Below are positions 33,454-45,819 of a stretch of DNA of 64,000 nt, piece by piece (the stretch's first letter is position 1; every line of letters begins with the position of its first letter). Origin of the DNA: Gamsiella multidivaricata (lineage: Eukaryota > Mortierellomycota > Mortierellomycetes > Mortierellales > Mortierellaceae); contig NW_026251728.1 in NCBI RefSeq assembly GCF_025024155.1, positions 310,001 through 374,000 of the forward strand. The letters are read 5' to 3'. Position numbers and translations under genes: made by a program. Below the pieces are notes generated by a model. The model searched no databases and was not told the DNA's origin. It worked only from the letters and a program-made list of their open reading frames with translations.

Positions 33454-34350
33454 GTATCCGGGGCCTGAAGAAAAAAAAATCAAAATCCAGCGCGCTCATG
33501 CTCTCAGATCAGAGGCATGTCCCAATGTCCATGTCTTCAATAAAAATAGCATCAGAAAAAAAAAGGAACAAAAGGATTGCGCGAAGGGTAACCGCGGCAC
33601 GAACCACCTCCTCCAGTGTCAACATTTTTCATCCTGAAGAGAAGATCCATTATATCACAAACAAACATTCAGAACGAAGGAGGGACTGACCGTTTTCACT
33701 CCATCTTTTACGCTGATTACTCCATTCTCGTTCCACTCCGCCTCACTTGATTCAAACCTTTACTTTGCCTCCTTCGCTCTCTGATTCTCCCAAGCACACA
33801 CTCACGCTTTCTACACACATTGGCGCATTTGCAGCAGCGATTGTGGTTGTTTGGTGTCACACACAAGTTTTGTACACACTCAACACGCTATATACAGCAC
33901 GTTTGAGCAAGAAAACACTTGTGTTATCGGACACCAAACAATCAGGCATCATCATCGTTTAAAAGGCTGGGTTGAAGGGAACAAAAGGGAGTCAAGTTGT
34001 GCCCTGTTATGTCATATCGATTATTTCCTAGTATCCACACCCGCCCATCACCCTTATGATTCATTCTCCTTTCTTTTTTTTTTTGTTTGTAAACGATTCT
34101 TCGTCATTGCCCCATCCACAGCTTTTTTGTGCGTGTGTGCTTGTTGCTTATTGCCAATTGCTTGGAGTTTCGTTTATTGCTTATTACCTTGCATAACATA
34201 CATTTTCGCTGACCACACCTTCACACATCCACACCAGATACACCACTCAATTGCGCACACACAACATACAGCATACCATCCCACCCTATTATCCATTCGA
34301 CCCACTGCCTCTTTTCCATCATAGAGGAAACAACAACAGCAACAGCCCCC
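33454..34350. promoter_or_regulatory. Upstream region/5' leader of the DIP2-like gene
   Basis: About 900 bp, increasingly CA/CT-rich toward 34350 (CACACA, TCCATTC). This is typical of 5' leaders in this window. No other gene is seen. Assignment as leader is by position. Confidence 0.35.
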
Positions 34351-37300
34351 ATGGCCTCGCTTTCTATCAACACCACGCGGAACCACGTTCGTTCTACGTC
34401 CGGGGAGATGCACAATATGCAACAGGCCCACTATCAGATTCCCCGCGGAGCAACAAGCATGTCGAATCTCAGAGACAATGGTTACATTCACCCGGGGAGT
34501 CGACCCATCGGACATGATGCAGTCCACCACCGAGGACCACGACCAAGTAAGCAGAACCGCTCTGGATATCATCCCACACAACTGAAACCAATCGCGGTCT
34601 TGAACGATGTCCATAGCTACTGACTGACCTTACTTTATATTTATCCCCTCAATCTCAATATGATAGTCATGGAACGGTACGGGCCACCACTGCCTCCAGC
34701 CCAAGTACCGCATGGACCGTCCTACGATGACATGTATCGCCGGGCGCGGCCAAAGAACTTTCAGAACGGCCCCATATCTCCGCCAGGTACGATTAATTGA
34801 ATTAATATTGAGATTAATTAAGTCCTTCCTTCACGCAATGGTGTTATCAATTGGGCGATAAGATGCTTATCCCGCTTTTCACAAGTGAGAGCAGACGCAC
34901 AAGGGAAACCATTAAAGTATTTTGCCAATGAGGGGGGTGCGAAATCATTCGAGTGGAATGATCGGCTCTGACACTTATTCTATTTGTTCTATTGGAAATA
35001 TTAGTGGTCAATGATATGCCATGGCGACCTCAAACCAACCTGCCAAATGTCGAGCGACCTGAGATTAATGTTGAAGAATTGGCAGGCAAGCAGATGTTGC
35101 CTCTGGAGCCGCGATCGATCCTGGAACAGGCGGTTGACGAGTCCACGATGACCCCAATGAGTCGCTTTGTGAGCATTATGGAGGTCTTGAGGTTTCGGGG
35201 ATTGTACATGGCCAACACAAAGGCGTTTTCTGTCGTTGATATCAAAGGCAGAGAGACTTCTTCGTGGACATGGGAGAAGCTGCACGGGAGAGCAGAGAAG
35301 ATCAGTCAGACCATCCTCGAAAAGACACAGCTGCGCCGAGGCTCCCGTGTGGCCCTCGTCTATAGGAAATCGGAGATCATGGAGTTTCTGGCGGCGTTCT
35401 ATGGATGCATGATGGCAGGAATGACTGCGGTACCGATCAATGTCATCGAGGAGTTTGCGGAGATGACCTACATCTTGAATTACACCAAAGCGGAACTGGC
35501 ACTGACAACGGAATACAACCACAAGGCACTCAGCAAAGACTTGGCCTTGCACAAGGGCGTGGACTGGCCCCTTGGCGTCACTTGGTGGAAGACCGACACC
35601 ATGGGAAGCTGGAATCCAAAGAAGAAGGATGGCTGGCCCGACATTGAGTTTCCCGACCTCGCCTACATCGAATATAGCAAAGCACCCAACGGCGAACTGA
35701 AAGGCGTCGCTGTTAGCCATAGGACAGTGCTCTCACAATGTCACGCCATCAAGCAATCACTCGGCGCCAACCCTAATAGGGGCTGCAGCGCCGCTCCAGC
35801 CTCGCCTTCACCTTTCACCCCCCGTTCCCATACTGCCCCTGCAGATATCAAGACACCTTCAACCCCAACCAATCCCATTTCTCCATCACGGCGATTGAGT
35901 ACGACTCCTGTGGAGACAAAGAAAGCTGATGTCGTGCTGACTTGGCTTGAGCCACGGCAGCAAGTGGGTCTTGTACTTGGTGGTCTGCTGGGTGTCTATC
36001 GTGGAAGCCATACGGTCTTTATCCACAGTGGCGTCACGGACACACCGGGTCTTTGGGCCCATTGCGCACAACGATACCGTGTCACCTTGGCATTAGGAGA
36101 CTATGAGGGCGTGCGCGAGTTGCTGAGGTTCAGGCCCACAGATGGGGCCAAGAAGGAGGTGCCCGGTCTTACATGCCTCGAGACTTTTCTCATTGATGCC
36201 GTGATGGTCAAGCCGCTACTGGATCTTCAGTTCGCCAATGAGTTTTTGTCTGACCTGGGCGTTCCCAACCCTCAGCATGTTGTTGTTCCAATGTCGAGTT
36301 TGCCGGAGCACGGAGGCATGATTTTGAGTATGCGAGACCATTTGGTATTCCCAAGAGGCGCCGATGTGATCGACTTTGGGTTTGAGTACGAGATTCCAAG
36401 AGGACCCTTACCAGAGCCAGGAACGCGACGTCGACCACAGGGGTACCCACCAGCCTCGAATACCATTTGTCACTATCTACTGGACCGCGGTGCACTCAAA
36501 AGTAACATGATTCAGGTCCTTGCCACTGGAGAAGAGGCGCTTCTGCGGGCGTCTGAGCGTGGTGTTGTCCTCGTTGGCGCGTTTGGCTACGCCATGCCTC
36601 GAGGTAAGCATTGTGCAGTGATTCTTGCGGCTTGTATCAGGAAAAACGTGGAGCTGGATGCCGTTACTAACATGAATTCATTTTTTTTTAAGCAACACTG
36701 GCTATTGTGGATCCGGAGACTACGGCATTGTGCCAACCTAATCGTGTCGGAGAGATCTGGATCGACTCACCTTCAATTGCATTTGGATTCTGGGAGCTAC
36801 CCAAACACTCCCAGTCCATTTTCCACGCCTTGCCATTGATCGTTCCAGTGGACACCATGATCCCTGAGGTTTACGATCCCGTACCGGCCGGCTTTTTGAG
36901 AACCGGTCTTCTTGGTGGACTGATCGAAGGCCGTGTGGTGATTTTCGGACTGTACGAGGACCGGATTCAGCAGGAAATCGTGGATCTGGTTCATCCCGAA
37001 ATCGTCGAGTTTGATTACCATTACACTGCCGATCTTTCCAACACAATCTTGGATCGCATTGTCGGCTTTACGGCTTGGTACGTTGGATCGTACTCTACTG
37101 ACACAATTCATGCGTAGGATGGGATTTTCAAAATAACTGACTTTGTGAGCTCTATTTTTTTGTTTGTTTTCCAAATAGTATTGCGTTCGAGTGCATAGTC
37201 AATAATGAGCATCTGCCAGTGATATGCGCGGAGACTCCCAGGAGTCAACGTGGCGATCTGGTCAAATTAGCGGACTTTGCGAAGCAGGCAATGCTGGACT

Positions 37301-40300
37301 ACCACGGACTGCGACTCTACACCATCGCCATTGCCCCGACAGGAAGTCTCCCTCGAGCATTTAAGAACGGGAAGCGGGTACTACACCCGGTCTTATGCCG
37401 CAAGATGTTTGAGCTCGGCCGATTGAGGTTGATGCACATCCATACTTCCGTAGATGACACCGTCTTTAATATCCCTTTCGGAGACGATGCCACTGGTGGC
37501 ATTTGGGGTGTCGGTAAGCACTATAAATTACTCCGGGCCTTGCAATGGGCATCATTATTTTATTTCGAATACTAACAATGGTGCTCGTGGAACTTTCCAT
37601 TTCTACAGAGGCACTTGCTGTTCGTGAGGCGGCCCTACCCTCACATACGCGCATGGTGCAGTTCTCGTGCTGCGATTATCCTAAGGAAGTCTTGGACGAA
37701 AAGACCAAAATTAATTTATCGCAGTTCAGCAGTCTGCCAGAGATTCTTGTTTGGCGTTCTGTTGTGAATCAGGACGAGATTGCTTTCGTTGGAGTTGACG
37801 GGCGTGGCAAAGAAACCAAAGGGATGACGTTCCGCAAGTTCGGCATGAAGGTCGTTTCGATTGCGAACTACATTGAGAAGCGTGGCGGTTTCAGGACTGG
37901 AGCTAAGGTTGTGTTGCTATTCCCGAACGGAGTCGAATTTGCAGCAACGGTCTACGCATGTTGGCTCCTCGGCCTTGTCCCGATTCCTGTTCAGTTACCT
38001 GAGGCAGCGCGTCTGCATGAGGATATCACCCTCTTGATGGGACTCTTGGCAGAACTCAAGGTATCGCATTTGATCGGAAACACTGCTACGGACGACCTGA
38101 TGAAGCAGAAGACGACTATGATCCACATCAAAGCCTGCATTGGACCACGACAGGATGCCAGCGTTCCAACGGTCTTCAATGTATCGAAGGCGCCCAAATT
38201 CAGTAAGAACTTGGGCAAGGATTCCGGCTACATAGCGCCGCCCGCTGTTGCGCTCGCAAAGACTGCGCCAGCGATGGTCTTTGTTCACTACTCGAGCGAC
38301 ATGCGTCAAACCTTGGTGAAAGTGAGCCATGCTGCGTTGATGGCTCAGTGCAGGGCACAGAAGGTCCAGTGCCGATTCAAAACTGGTAGACCAATCTTGT
38401 CATGCTGGAGATCGTTCTCTGGTATTGGGCTGTTGTACTCTTGTGCTTTAGGCGTGTACGTCGGAGCGCCGACTGTGATGATCCAGTATTCGGACTTTAC
38501 AACGGACCCTCAGATCTACTTTGAGGCGCTCGAAAGACACGGAGGTATGGACCAAGGCCGTTTTGCACTTTTGTGTATTCCGATCTCTGAGTGCCACGGA
38601 AAACTGATAATTTTTTTCGTATTCTTTTCGCGCGGATTAAATAGCCAGGGATGCGCTTTTGAACTATGCAATGTTGGAGCAGGCGATGAACGCATCGGAA
38701 CCGGTCAGCGTGTCGTCGTTTAATTTCACTGGAGTGAAGAACTTTTTGTTGAACTCTGAAGGCAGACCCCGCACAGAGGTTAACCAAGCGATCGAGAGGC
38801 GGTTCGCACAGTCTCGACTGGAGAAGACCGTTATCAATGCCATGTTTGGACATATGATCAACCCGATGGTGACAACGCGATCCTACATGAATATCGAACC
38901 TGTGCGACTTCACTTATCTCTTAAGTCGTTGCGACGAGGAGTCATCCAGGTCACGACGGAGCAAGAAGATCCTACCGGTATTTGGGTTGAAGATAGCGGC
39001 ATTGTAAGTGCACCTTTGTGAGAAAAGAGCATTTTTTTGTTAGCGTTCTGTTGATCCTATTGCGCATCGCTAACCGTGAGGTTATTTCCTTTCTTTAGCC
39101 CATTTGCGGAACTACAGTCGCTATCGTGAACCCAGAGACGAGAGAGATTTGCTTGTCGCGTGAGATTGGTGAGATTTGGGTCTCGTCCGACGCCAACGTC
39201 CAATCTTACCAGGGTGCGGCGCGTGAGCATGGCGGACGCAGCCTGTCCAACGCATCGCCGCTAAGCGTGGAAGCGTTCCCGCCCAACGGCAACTCAGAAA
39301 AGCCGCAGTCGGAGCCAACGTCGCCGTCGGATGTCAACAGCCGTTACAACGTAACAATCGCCGGAGGAGATGCCAGGATTAATTACGTCCGCACAGGCGA
39401 GGTTGGGTTCCTCTGGAACTATTCTAAGGAAAGCTTCAATGGTGGCAAGCCAACCAGTCTGCTGTTTGTCCTGGGCTCGATTGGAGAGACTTTTGAGATC
39501 AACGGACTTATGCACTTCCCCAAGGATATTGAGGCGACCATTGAGCGCGCGCACCCTAATATTGCACCCAACGGAAGGTAATATTCACCACAAAGATTCA
39601 CGAAGTGCCATTGATCAAAGATCAGGACTGACCAACATTGTCTTGTATTCTTTTTTCGTTTGTCGTATAGCATTGTCTTTCAAGCTGATCAGGCCGTGGT
39701 TTGTGTGGTCCAGGTTCGCCAGGCGGATAACACAGTGGTGAATCTCAGTCTATCATTGTTGCACCAGGTTCTCGAAAAGCACCAGTTCGTGCCCGATGTC
39801 ATTGCGATCGTTGGGGAGGGTGTGCTGGCCAAGAACCGGTACGGGGAGAAGCAGCGCGGCAAGATGCTCAGTCTCTTTATGAGTGCAAAGATGTAAGTCA
39901 GCAATTGTCTTACTCCAAGTTGATGGCTATGTGAGACGGACTTCTTTGAATTATTGTTAACGTGTACGGGCGACATATCTATAGGCCTCTGCTGCACATT
40001 CACTATCCTCGTGGAAAACTGCCCAAGTCTGTCCCCGAGCAGATGCAACCCATAGTGCCCATGACCCCGATCATAGGTCGACATGGCGCCAGCGGAGCAG
40101 GGTACATTCCATCATCCCCTGGTGGACCAAATGTCGAAAAGCCCAGCTCTATCCGATCTAACCGATCCACGACATCTATGGCGTCTATGCGCTCAGTGCG
40201 ATCCTTTATTGGAACCATGTTCAGCAATCTCAAGGGCGGTCATGGTGGACATGGTGGTGTCGGACCAGGTCCTAACTTCAGTTCGACTAATGTAAGCAGC

Positions 40301-40903
40301 GGCGGAGCTTATCCCGCTGGATACAGTCATCACTCACACGGAAGCACAACTAGCATTGGTGGCTACCATGGATCTAGACCGGGGTCTGGATCCTCTATTG
40401 GGTTGAGCTCCTCGTTCACAGGGACGCTGCCCCCCTCGACTCCAACGGGACCATCGACGTTATCGAATGCGTCGGTCTCGTCTCCCTCTGCAGTTTCGAA
40501 CGGCAATATCTCACCCAGGAGTACGGACCAATATGGGGATGGGAGAACATTAAGCTCGGGAAGCATCCCTCAATGTGAATCCCCTGCTTCGGCCACGACC
40601 CTAGCTACGGCTACGTTCCCAGGTAACAGCAACAGAGCTACCCTGGCACCAGCCTCTGTCACTCCCTTGATCCCTTCGTCTCCATTGCTGGGTTGCGCCA
40701 CCACCGTAGTCCCTGGATCTACTGCCGCTACCGCAGAGACGGTGCAGGAAGACATGGCCAAAGTTTCTATTCGGATGCCAGAAGCGTCCAAGTCCGATGC
40801 TGGAAATACTAAGGCGACGAAGGGGAATGAACAACAAGGAACCGCCATTGTTGTGAACACGACGAACGTGCCATTTTCGGAGACGATGGACGGATTTCCT
40901 TGA
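34351..40903 (+). CDS. DIP2/Cmr2-type protein with two adenylation-like (FAAL-like) domains
   Basis: Ten exons give 1,849 residues: 34351-34546, 34667-34786, 35005-36603, 36693-37077, 37179-37513, 37609-38544, 38645-39003, 39099-39577, 39671-39892 and 39985-40903. The first AMP-binding-like domain (about residues 150-790) has TWEKLHGRAEKIS, SRVALVYRKSEIMEFLAAFY and PDLAYIEYSKAPNGELKGVA. The second (about 890-1560) has MTFRKFGMKVVSIANYIEKR and VHYSSDMRQTLVKVSHAALM. In both, the ATP-binding loop (normally SGSTGxPKG) is degenerate, as known for DIP2 proteins. Yeast Cmr2/Dip2 controls selected diacylglycerol species at ER and mitochondria. Animal DIP2 has an N-terminal DMAP1-binding domain; none is seen here, as in other fungi. 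The last about 290 residues are Ser/Gly/Pro-rich and probably disordered. Confidence 0.88.
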
Positions 40904-41081
40904 GTGAGCGATGCTCTCGAAATGTAGATCATACATGAAGGAAAAAAGAAAGACAACCATACCTTTCAACTACCCTTGTCTTCATACCTTTACACATGCA
41001 CTCATTGTAAATAAAATCCATAACGCAGTAATGCATAACAAAGTCGACTTTACTGTTTTTTGTGGTTTTTCTATATAGATT

Positions 41082-41471
41082 TCATAATACATGTTTATGG
41101 CGTTCACAAAGGCCTTGCGCCTTTGCGGGTCCTGTAAAGATATGCTTGGCTACTAATAGCCAAGGATGTCCAAGTTTTTGTGCTGTGAGCTGGTGCTTCT
41201 TGAAAGGGACGTTATTGACAAGATGTGCAATAATCGGCTTGCTGACAATTGTTGTGTTGCGTATGGTCTCGAGTCCAGATGCGAGGGCGACTGCTGTACC
41301 TTTGTACTCCCAGAAGAGACAGAAACAAAGCGCCATGTCCTGTCTTTCCATGGATTCTAACGGTGGTGTTGAGCTGTTATTTGTGTCCGTCCCATGTTGT
41401 TGATGGAAAAATAAATCTCTGCCTAAGCATGTATCCCAATTGTCTTGAGAGGCGCTGACAAGGCATCCCAT
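41082..41471 (-). CDS. Hypothetical 129-residue ORF
   Basis: An uninterrupted frame runs from ATG at 41471 to TGA. An in-frame TAA lies immediately before the ATG, so there is no further extension in this frame. Composition is protein-like and not low-complexity (VALASGLETIRNTTIVSK; HPWLLVAKHIFTGPAKAQ), with many C/G-ending codons. It has no membrane segment and no family that I recognise. It is convergent with the DIP2-like gene and divergent from the monooxygenase. It may be a small gene, an exon of a longer one, or chance. Confidence 0.3.
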   Translation of the reverse strand: MGCLVSASQDNWDTCLGRDLFFHQQHGTDTNNSSTPPLESMERQDMALCFCLFWEYKGTAVALASGLETIRNTTIVSKPIIAHLVNNVPFKKHQLTAQKLGHPWLLVAKHIFTGPAKAQGLCERHKHVL

Positions 41472-42112
41472 TTAGTCCGTCAATTGTTTTACAGACACCT
41501 GTGCCATCATCAGAGCATATTTTACATTGTATCCAAGAGAGAAGGGGGGAGGTGTGGTGTTTGTGTAGGTCGCTGCGAAGGAGTGGTTTCTGAAAACAGC
41601 CATAAAACAGAGAGAGGTGTGTTCTCGGCGTCGCATTATTCACATCGTTGCTCTTAGGACACCGCTGCTTCCGAATACAGCCCCAGATCCGCAGGGTCGG
41701 GTTCCTAAAGGATGGAGGAAGTATCACTGAGTCCATTATTTGCTGCCATGCTGGAGGTGACAGGAAGGCTGGTTCGTGAAGAATGCTATAGGAATCGGAG
41801 GCGGGGCAAACGGGTGGAATACGCTCGGGCCATCGCTCGTCGATTGAAAGAAAGAAAGAGAGAGAGCGAGGCGCCGCACGTATTTAAAGAGAGATTCGAT
41901 TCCCTTTTTTGAACGTTCATTGTTCTCCTCTCGACCTATCCACCTTCCCTTTGGATCGCCACCTTCGAACAATCATCGTCCTTTTACGGCAATTGCTTCC
42001 TGCCTCATTATCCACTGACCTCGCCTTCTGCTAAAGGCAAGCAGTAGTACAGCCAACGCAGAAGAAAAGGTACCTGTACACTCCAGGCAGTAGCAGGACC
42101 ATTTTTTAAAAT
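41472..42112. other. Intergenic region upstream of the FAD monooxygenase gene
   Basis: About 640 bp with no supported gene. An AG-rich stretch lies at 41845-41870. The segment after 41880 is CT-rich and likely the 5' leader of the downstream gene. Confidence 0.4.
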
Positions 42113-42479
42113 ATGGCGCCCGACCCCTCCGTTGTCATTGTCGGAGCCGGTATCGCAGGACTTGCGCTGGCGATCATGTTTGAACGTGCAGGGATGCATC
42201 GGTATGTGATCCTGGAAAAGGCGCCTGAGGTTCGCCCGTTTGGTAGCGCGGTTGCACTGAGCGCTATCATGCTGCGGTGCTTTGAGCAACTGGGCTTGCT
42301 GCCCGAAATCATCGCTGCGTCCAAACCTGCGGTCGGAAACGTATTCTTGGATGGCGATCTCAAGTATATTGGGAATTTTAGTTCCATCTTTATCGGACAA
42401 CGGTACGCGGATATTTTTTTCCGCTATTGGCACTCGCGTTTTTTGTTCTCGGTTTGTTGCCTTCTTTAGCTGCTGTGCT

Positions 42480-42515
<36 letters not shown>

Positions 42516-44924
42516 CATGTACCTCTGCATTAGATATGGATACTTCAACATCGTCATCCCTCGTCCAGACTTCCATCTGATCCTGTTTCGCCATGTCCCC
42601 CGCACAAGATTTACTTTTCCAAAAAAGTGCTCTCCCTGAACCAGACCTCCGAGAGTGCCCAGGTCCGCTGCTCCGACAACTCGGTCTTCTATGCCGATAT
42701 TGTCATCGGTGCCGATGGTGCCTACTCGGGTATTCGGCAGAGCCTCTACAGATCAATCCAAAATGCCCCCAGGAACGTGGCTCAATTAGGTAGAGGGGGT
42801 CTTGCTTCCGCATTTAAGAAACGATCGTCCAATGGCTCTGGTGGAGGCGGTGTTGGCCACAAAGGCGATATTCGGTTACCAAAGTCGGACCAGGAGCCGC
42901 TGAGATTTGACCAGCATGCAGTAGTTGGGCTCACGAACCCCTTGGACCCAGAGAGGTATCCGTTTCTGAAGGACAAGAGCTGTCAGGTCATCACCATTAT
43001 AGCAAGAAATGGAGTATCGGTACGAAGAATATCCTCTTTTATATTATCGTCGCCGCTATTAGTCTATTACTGTTTGGCTTTCGAAGAAGCTAACGCGGTG
43101 AAATATTTGCCCGGTAGACATGGCTGTTCCCAATGACGAAAAATCGAATCTGTTGGGGTATATCCTCTCGGACATTCGAGACGCCTTCAGAGCAAGAGCT
43201 GGCAGCCAAGGGCCTCTCTGCCAACTTCAAGGTCTCTGAATGGGGTCCCGAATCTGTCGACAAGATCTTGGACCTAGATTATGTCAAGAACCAGAAGTCG
43301 CCTTACGGTGGAACCATGCAGGATATCTTTGATCAAACCGAGAAAGGCTCACCTGTTAGAATCATGCTTGAGGACAAGGTACGCGTCTATATGGAATATA
43401 TATACAATAATAACAATAGTAACGATAATATAAAAGAACCGCTTGTCACCCTGCACTCTAACGCTCGTTTCTTTTCGTTCTCGTTTCATTTACCAGGCAT
43501 TCAAGACTTGGTATTATAAGAGGACAGTTCTCGTGGGTGATGCCTGCCACAAGACCATTCCGTTTTCTGGTGTAGGGGCCTTGCATGCGATCCTCGACTG
43601 CATCACCCTCGCCAACGCCCTGTACGACATGCCCGATGGAAACGCTTTCACGCTCGCAGACATTAATCAGGCCTTCCAGACCTACTACGCCCAACGCGTC
43701 GAGAGCGCCGCTGCGGCTGTCAAAGGCTCCGCGCAGGTATCTCAGTTTCTGAGCCGCACAAGTGCCGTGGGCCACATGATCCGCAAGGCGACCATTGCCA
43801 GCATGCCCGAGTCCATGATCATGATCGCGGCTGATCGCATCTTTGCCAAGCGTCCCATACTAAGCTATCTACCATTCATACCCGACTATGGTGCCCGCAA
43901 GAGCGTCCCACAGTCACTCGGACGTAGAGATCGCGAGGAGCTCGAGATGCTTAGGGGGAAACAGAGGCAACAGAAGGCCGAAGAGGTGCTGAGACAGAAA
44001 GAGGAGAAGCAGCGTAAAGTAGCGTCATCCCCAAGGTCTGGGCGGGACCTACCCAAGGATAGTGCCAACAGGATCTTGCACGCCGCCACAGCCTCGTCAT
44101 TTGGAAGCTCTCCCTCAGAACGGTCCTCACCCCTACCGCGGCACAACTTTTTGAGCGAGAACACGTCCGGACGATCGGTTGTGTCTTCCTCATTGACCCC
44201 CTCAACGGCCTCGATGGATCGGTTTGCGGTCTCAGGCGAGAGTGAGAACATTCCCCCGAATCAACAAGAGTTCATTGTGAGTAACAGTGACCAGTGGCTA
44301 GAGTCGGATGCTGCCTCAGATTCTGCGTCCATGTTCTCGTTTTCGAGTCGATATACCCTCCCATACGACGCCGAAGAGCTTGCATCCCAGTATTATTCTG
44401 GCCGGAGAGCTATCTATCCGTATGTGGATCCAGGTGCCGCCGCACATAACGCTGGAGAGAGGGCCTCAACTGGGTCAGTGATGTCGGCATTGTGGAGGAA
44501 ATATGGTATTCGCGGAACGGAATCGTCGGCGTCATTAGCTTCATCATCGGCGAGCAGTCGCAATATCACTCGTCCAGATTCAATAACTGGTATACATGGT
44601 GATGACAACGGCCAAGCAGAGCATAAAGATATCGCTAAGGCTGAACCGGAAACGTCGCCGTTGAGGAATAGAGCCACGGCACCCGAGGAGTCCGCAGGAT
44701 GGAAGCGTCTGGATCAAGAGTTCAAAGAGCAGAACGCGAGAGCATTGGCGTATTACTACGATATTGGATCAAATGACGCTGCGACAACAGAGCACGAGCT
44801 ACCAGTTACAGTAGAGGCTGCTGAATTAAGTGATGGGCAAGATCAGAGCAGAGTATCGACGGTGCGGTTCGGAGTGCAGCATGACATCGCGGACCAGAGT
44901 AACATAGGAGTCAAAAGACAATGA
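42113..44924 (+). CDS. FAD-dependent monooxygenase (PHBH/salicylate-hydroxylase-like), one frameshift
   Basis: Exons 42113-42402, 42534-43019, 43118-43378 and 43497-44924 encode about 821 residues. The protein is complete except for a 1-base frameshift in exon 2. The Rossmann motif is VIVGAGIAGLALAIMFERAG near the N-terminus. The DG motif is VIGADGAYSGIRQSL. The GD motif that binds FAD ribityl/pyrophosphate is GDACHKTIPFSGVGALHA in exon 4. Such flavoproteins hydroxylate or epoxidise small molecules with NAD(P)H and O2. Frame is lost between YFNIVIPRPDFHLILFRHVP and HKIYFSKKVLSLNQ, inside a run of five C at 42597-42601; a sixth C would restore it. The roughly 300-residue Ser/Glu-rich tail with a KQRQQKAEEVLRQKEE coiled segment is an unusual extension. 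Intron 1 contains a 33-T run. Confidence 0.8.
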
Positions 44925-45428
44925 TGAAGCCACAGATGCCGACGTGCATGCCACTGCCAAGTAATTCTAACTGTTCTAGGAGTAATAGGCGAAGTCGTTT
45001 AATATTATTCAATAAAGCAAACATCTAAACTGAATGCGAAAGTAGAGCTCACTTAAGAAGACAGCTTCCTAGACATAGTTCCCATACTACCGATCCTGGG
45101 GCAATGTGTCGATTCTGTCCTATCCAGGATCCCATGAAGATACGTTCACGTACCACAGAATAGTCCCTCTTCCTAGACTCCAATGCCTATGATGCATGCC
45201 TTGTCGTCCACTTTTGCGGCACAGGAAAAATCGTAATAGGCTCAGACACCTTTGTAAAATATTGATCGCGGCAATTGACCGCTACAGACCAAATAGAGAC
45301 TTGACGCTTAGCCATAAGTCGCCAATGCACATGAACGTTGCACACGTATAACCAAAGTGAGTGCATTACCCTTCGGCATCGTGAGTTGAGAATATTAGTA
45401 TCGGGTGTAGGTGACGTTCACGGTTATA
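44925..45428. other. Intergenic region downstream of the monooxygenase
   Basis: About 500 bp including the 3' region of the monooxygenase (AATAAA at 45011). I see no gene or repeat here. Confidence 0.45.
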
Positions 45429-45650
45429 TTATGGTAGTGAAGAGATACATTCTATCGGCCGGTATGTCATCGTAGAAAGTACGATACTAGAAGACACGCG
45501 AACGGCGAGTTTCAAGGAGGATTTTGGTGAGGATATCTGCCAAAGCCCATTACGGTGCATAGATGACCATATCCGGCACTTCCTGGATGCCATCGACATC
45601 CTTCGCAGTAACCTCAGAAGTTTGTTAAACTGTTCTGAGTCGCGTTGCAA
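45429..45650 (-). pseudogene. Short degraded coding fragment
   Basis: One minus-strand frame reads coherently as SEVTAKDVDGIQEVPDMVIY, then a TAA, then WALADILTKILLETRRSRVF, then a TAG, then YRTFYDDIPADRMYLFTTI. Two in-frame stops in about 70 codons of protein-like sequence suggest the remnant of a lost gene. A different frame of the same stretch has an ATG-less 73-codon open frame that looks basic and random. The parent family is unknown. Confidence 0.25.
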
Positions 45651-45819
45651 TGGACCAATTGGGGTTACACGAGCCCGATCAACCTTCTAAAAAAAACCTC
45701 GTACCAAATCCATGCAGCCCATCCTCGCAAGAATCCCATGCAAAAATATCTCGCTGTCAAAGCACAGCCAGAAACGCCGCTCTTTGCTTTTCTCATTCAA
45801 CATTACTTTGATCCCTGCA

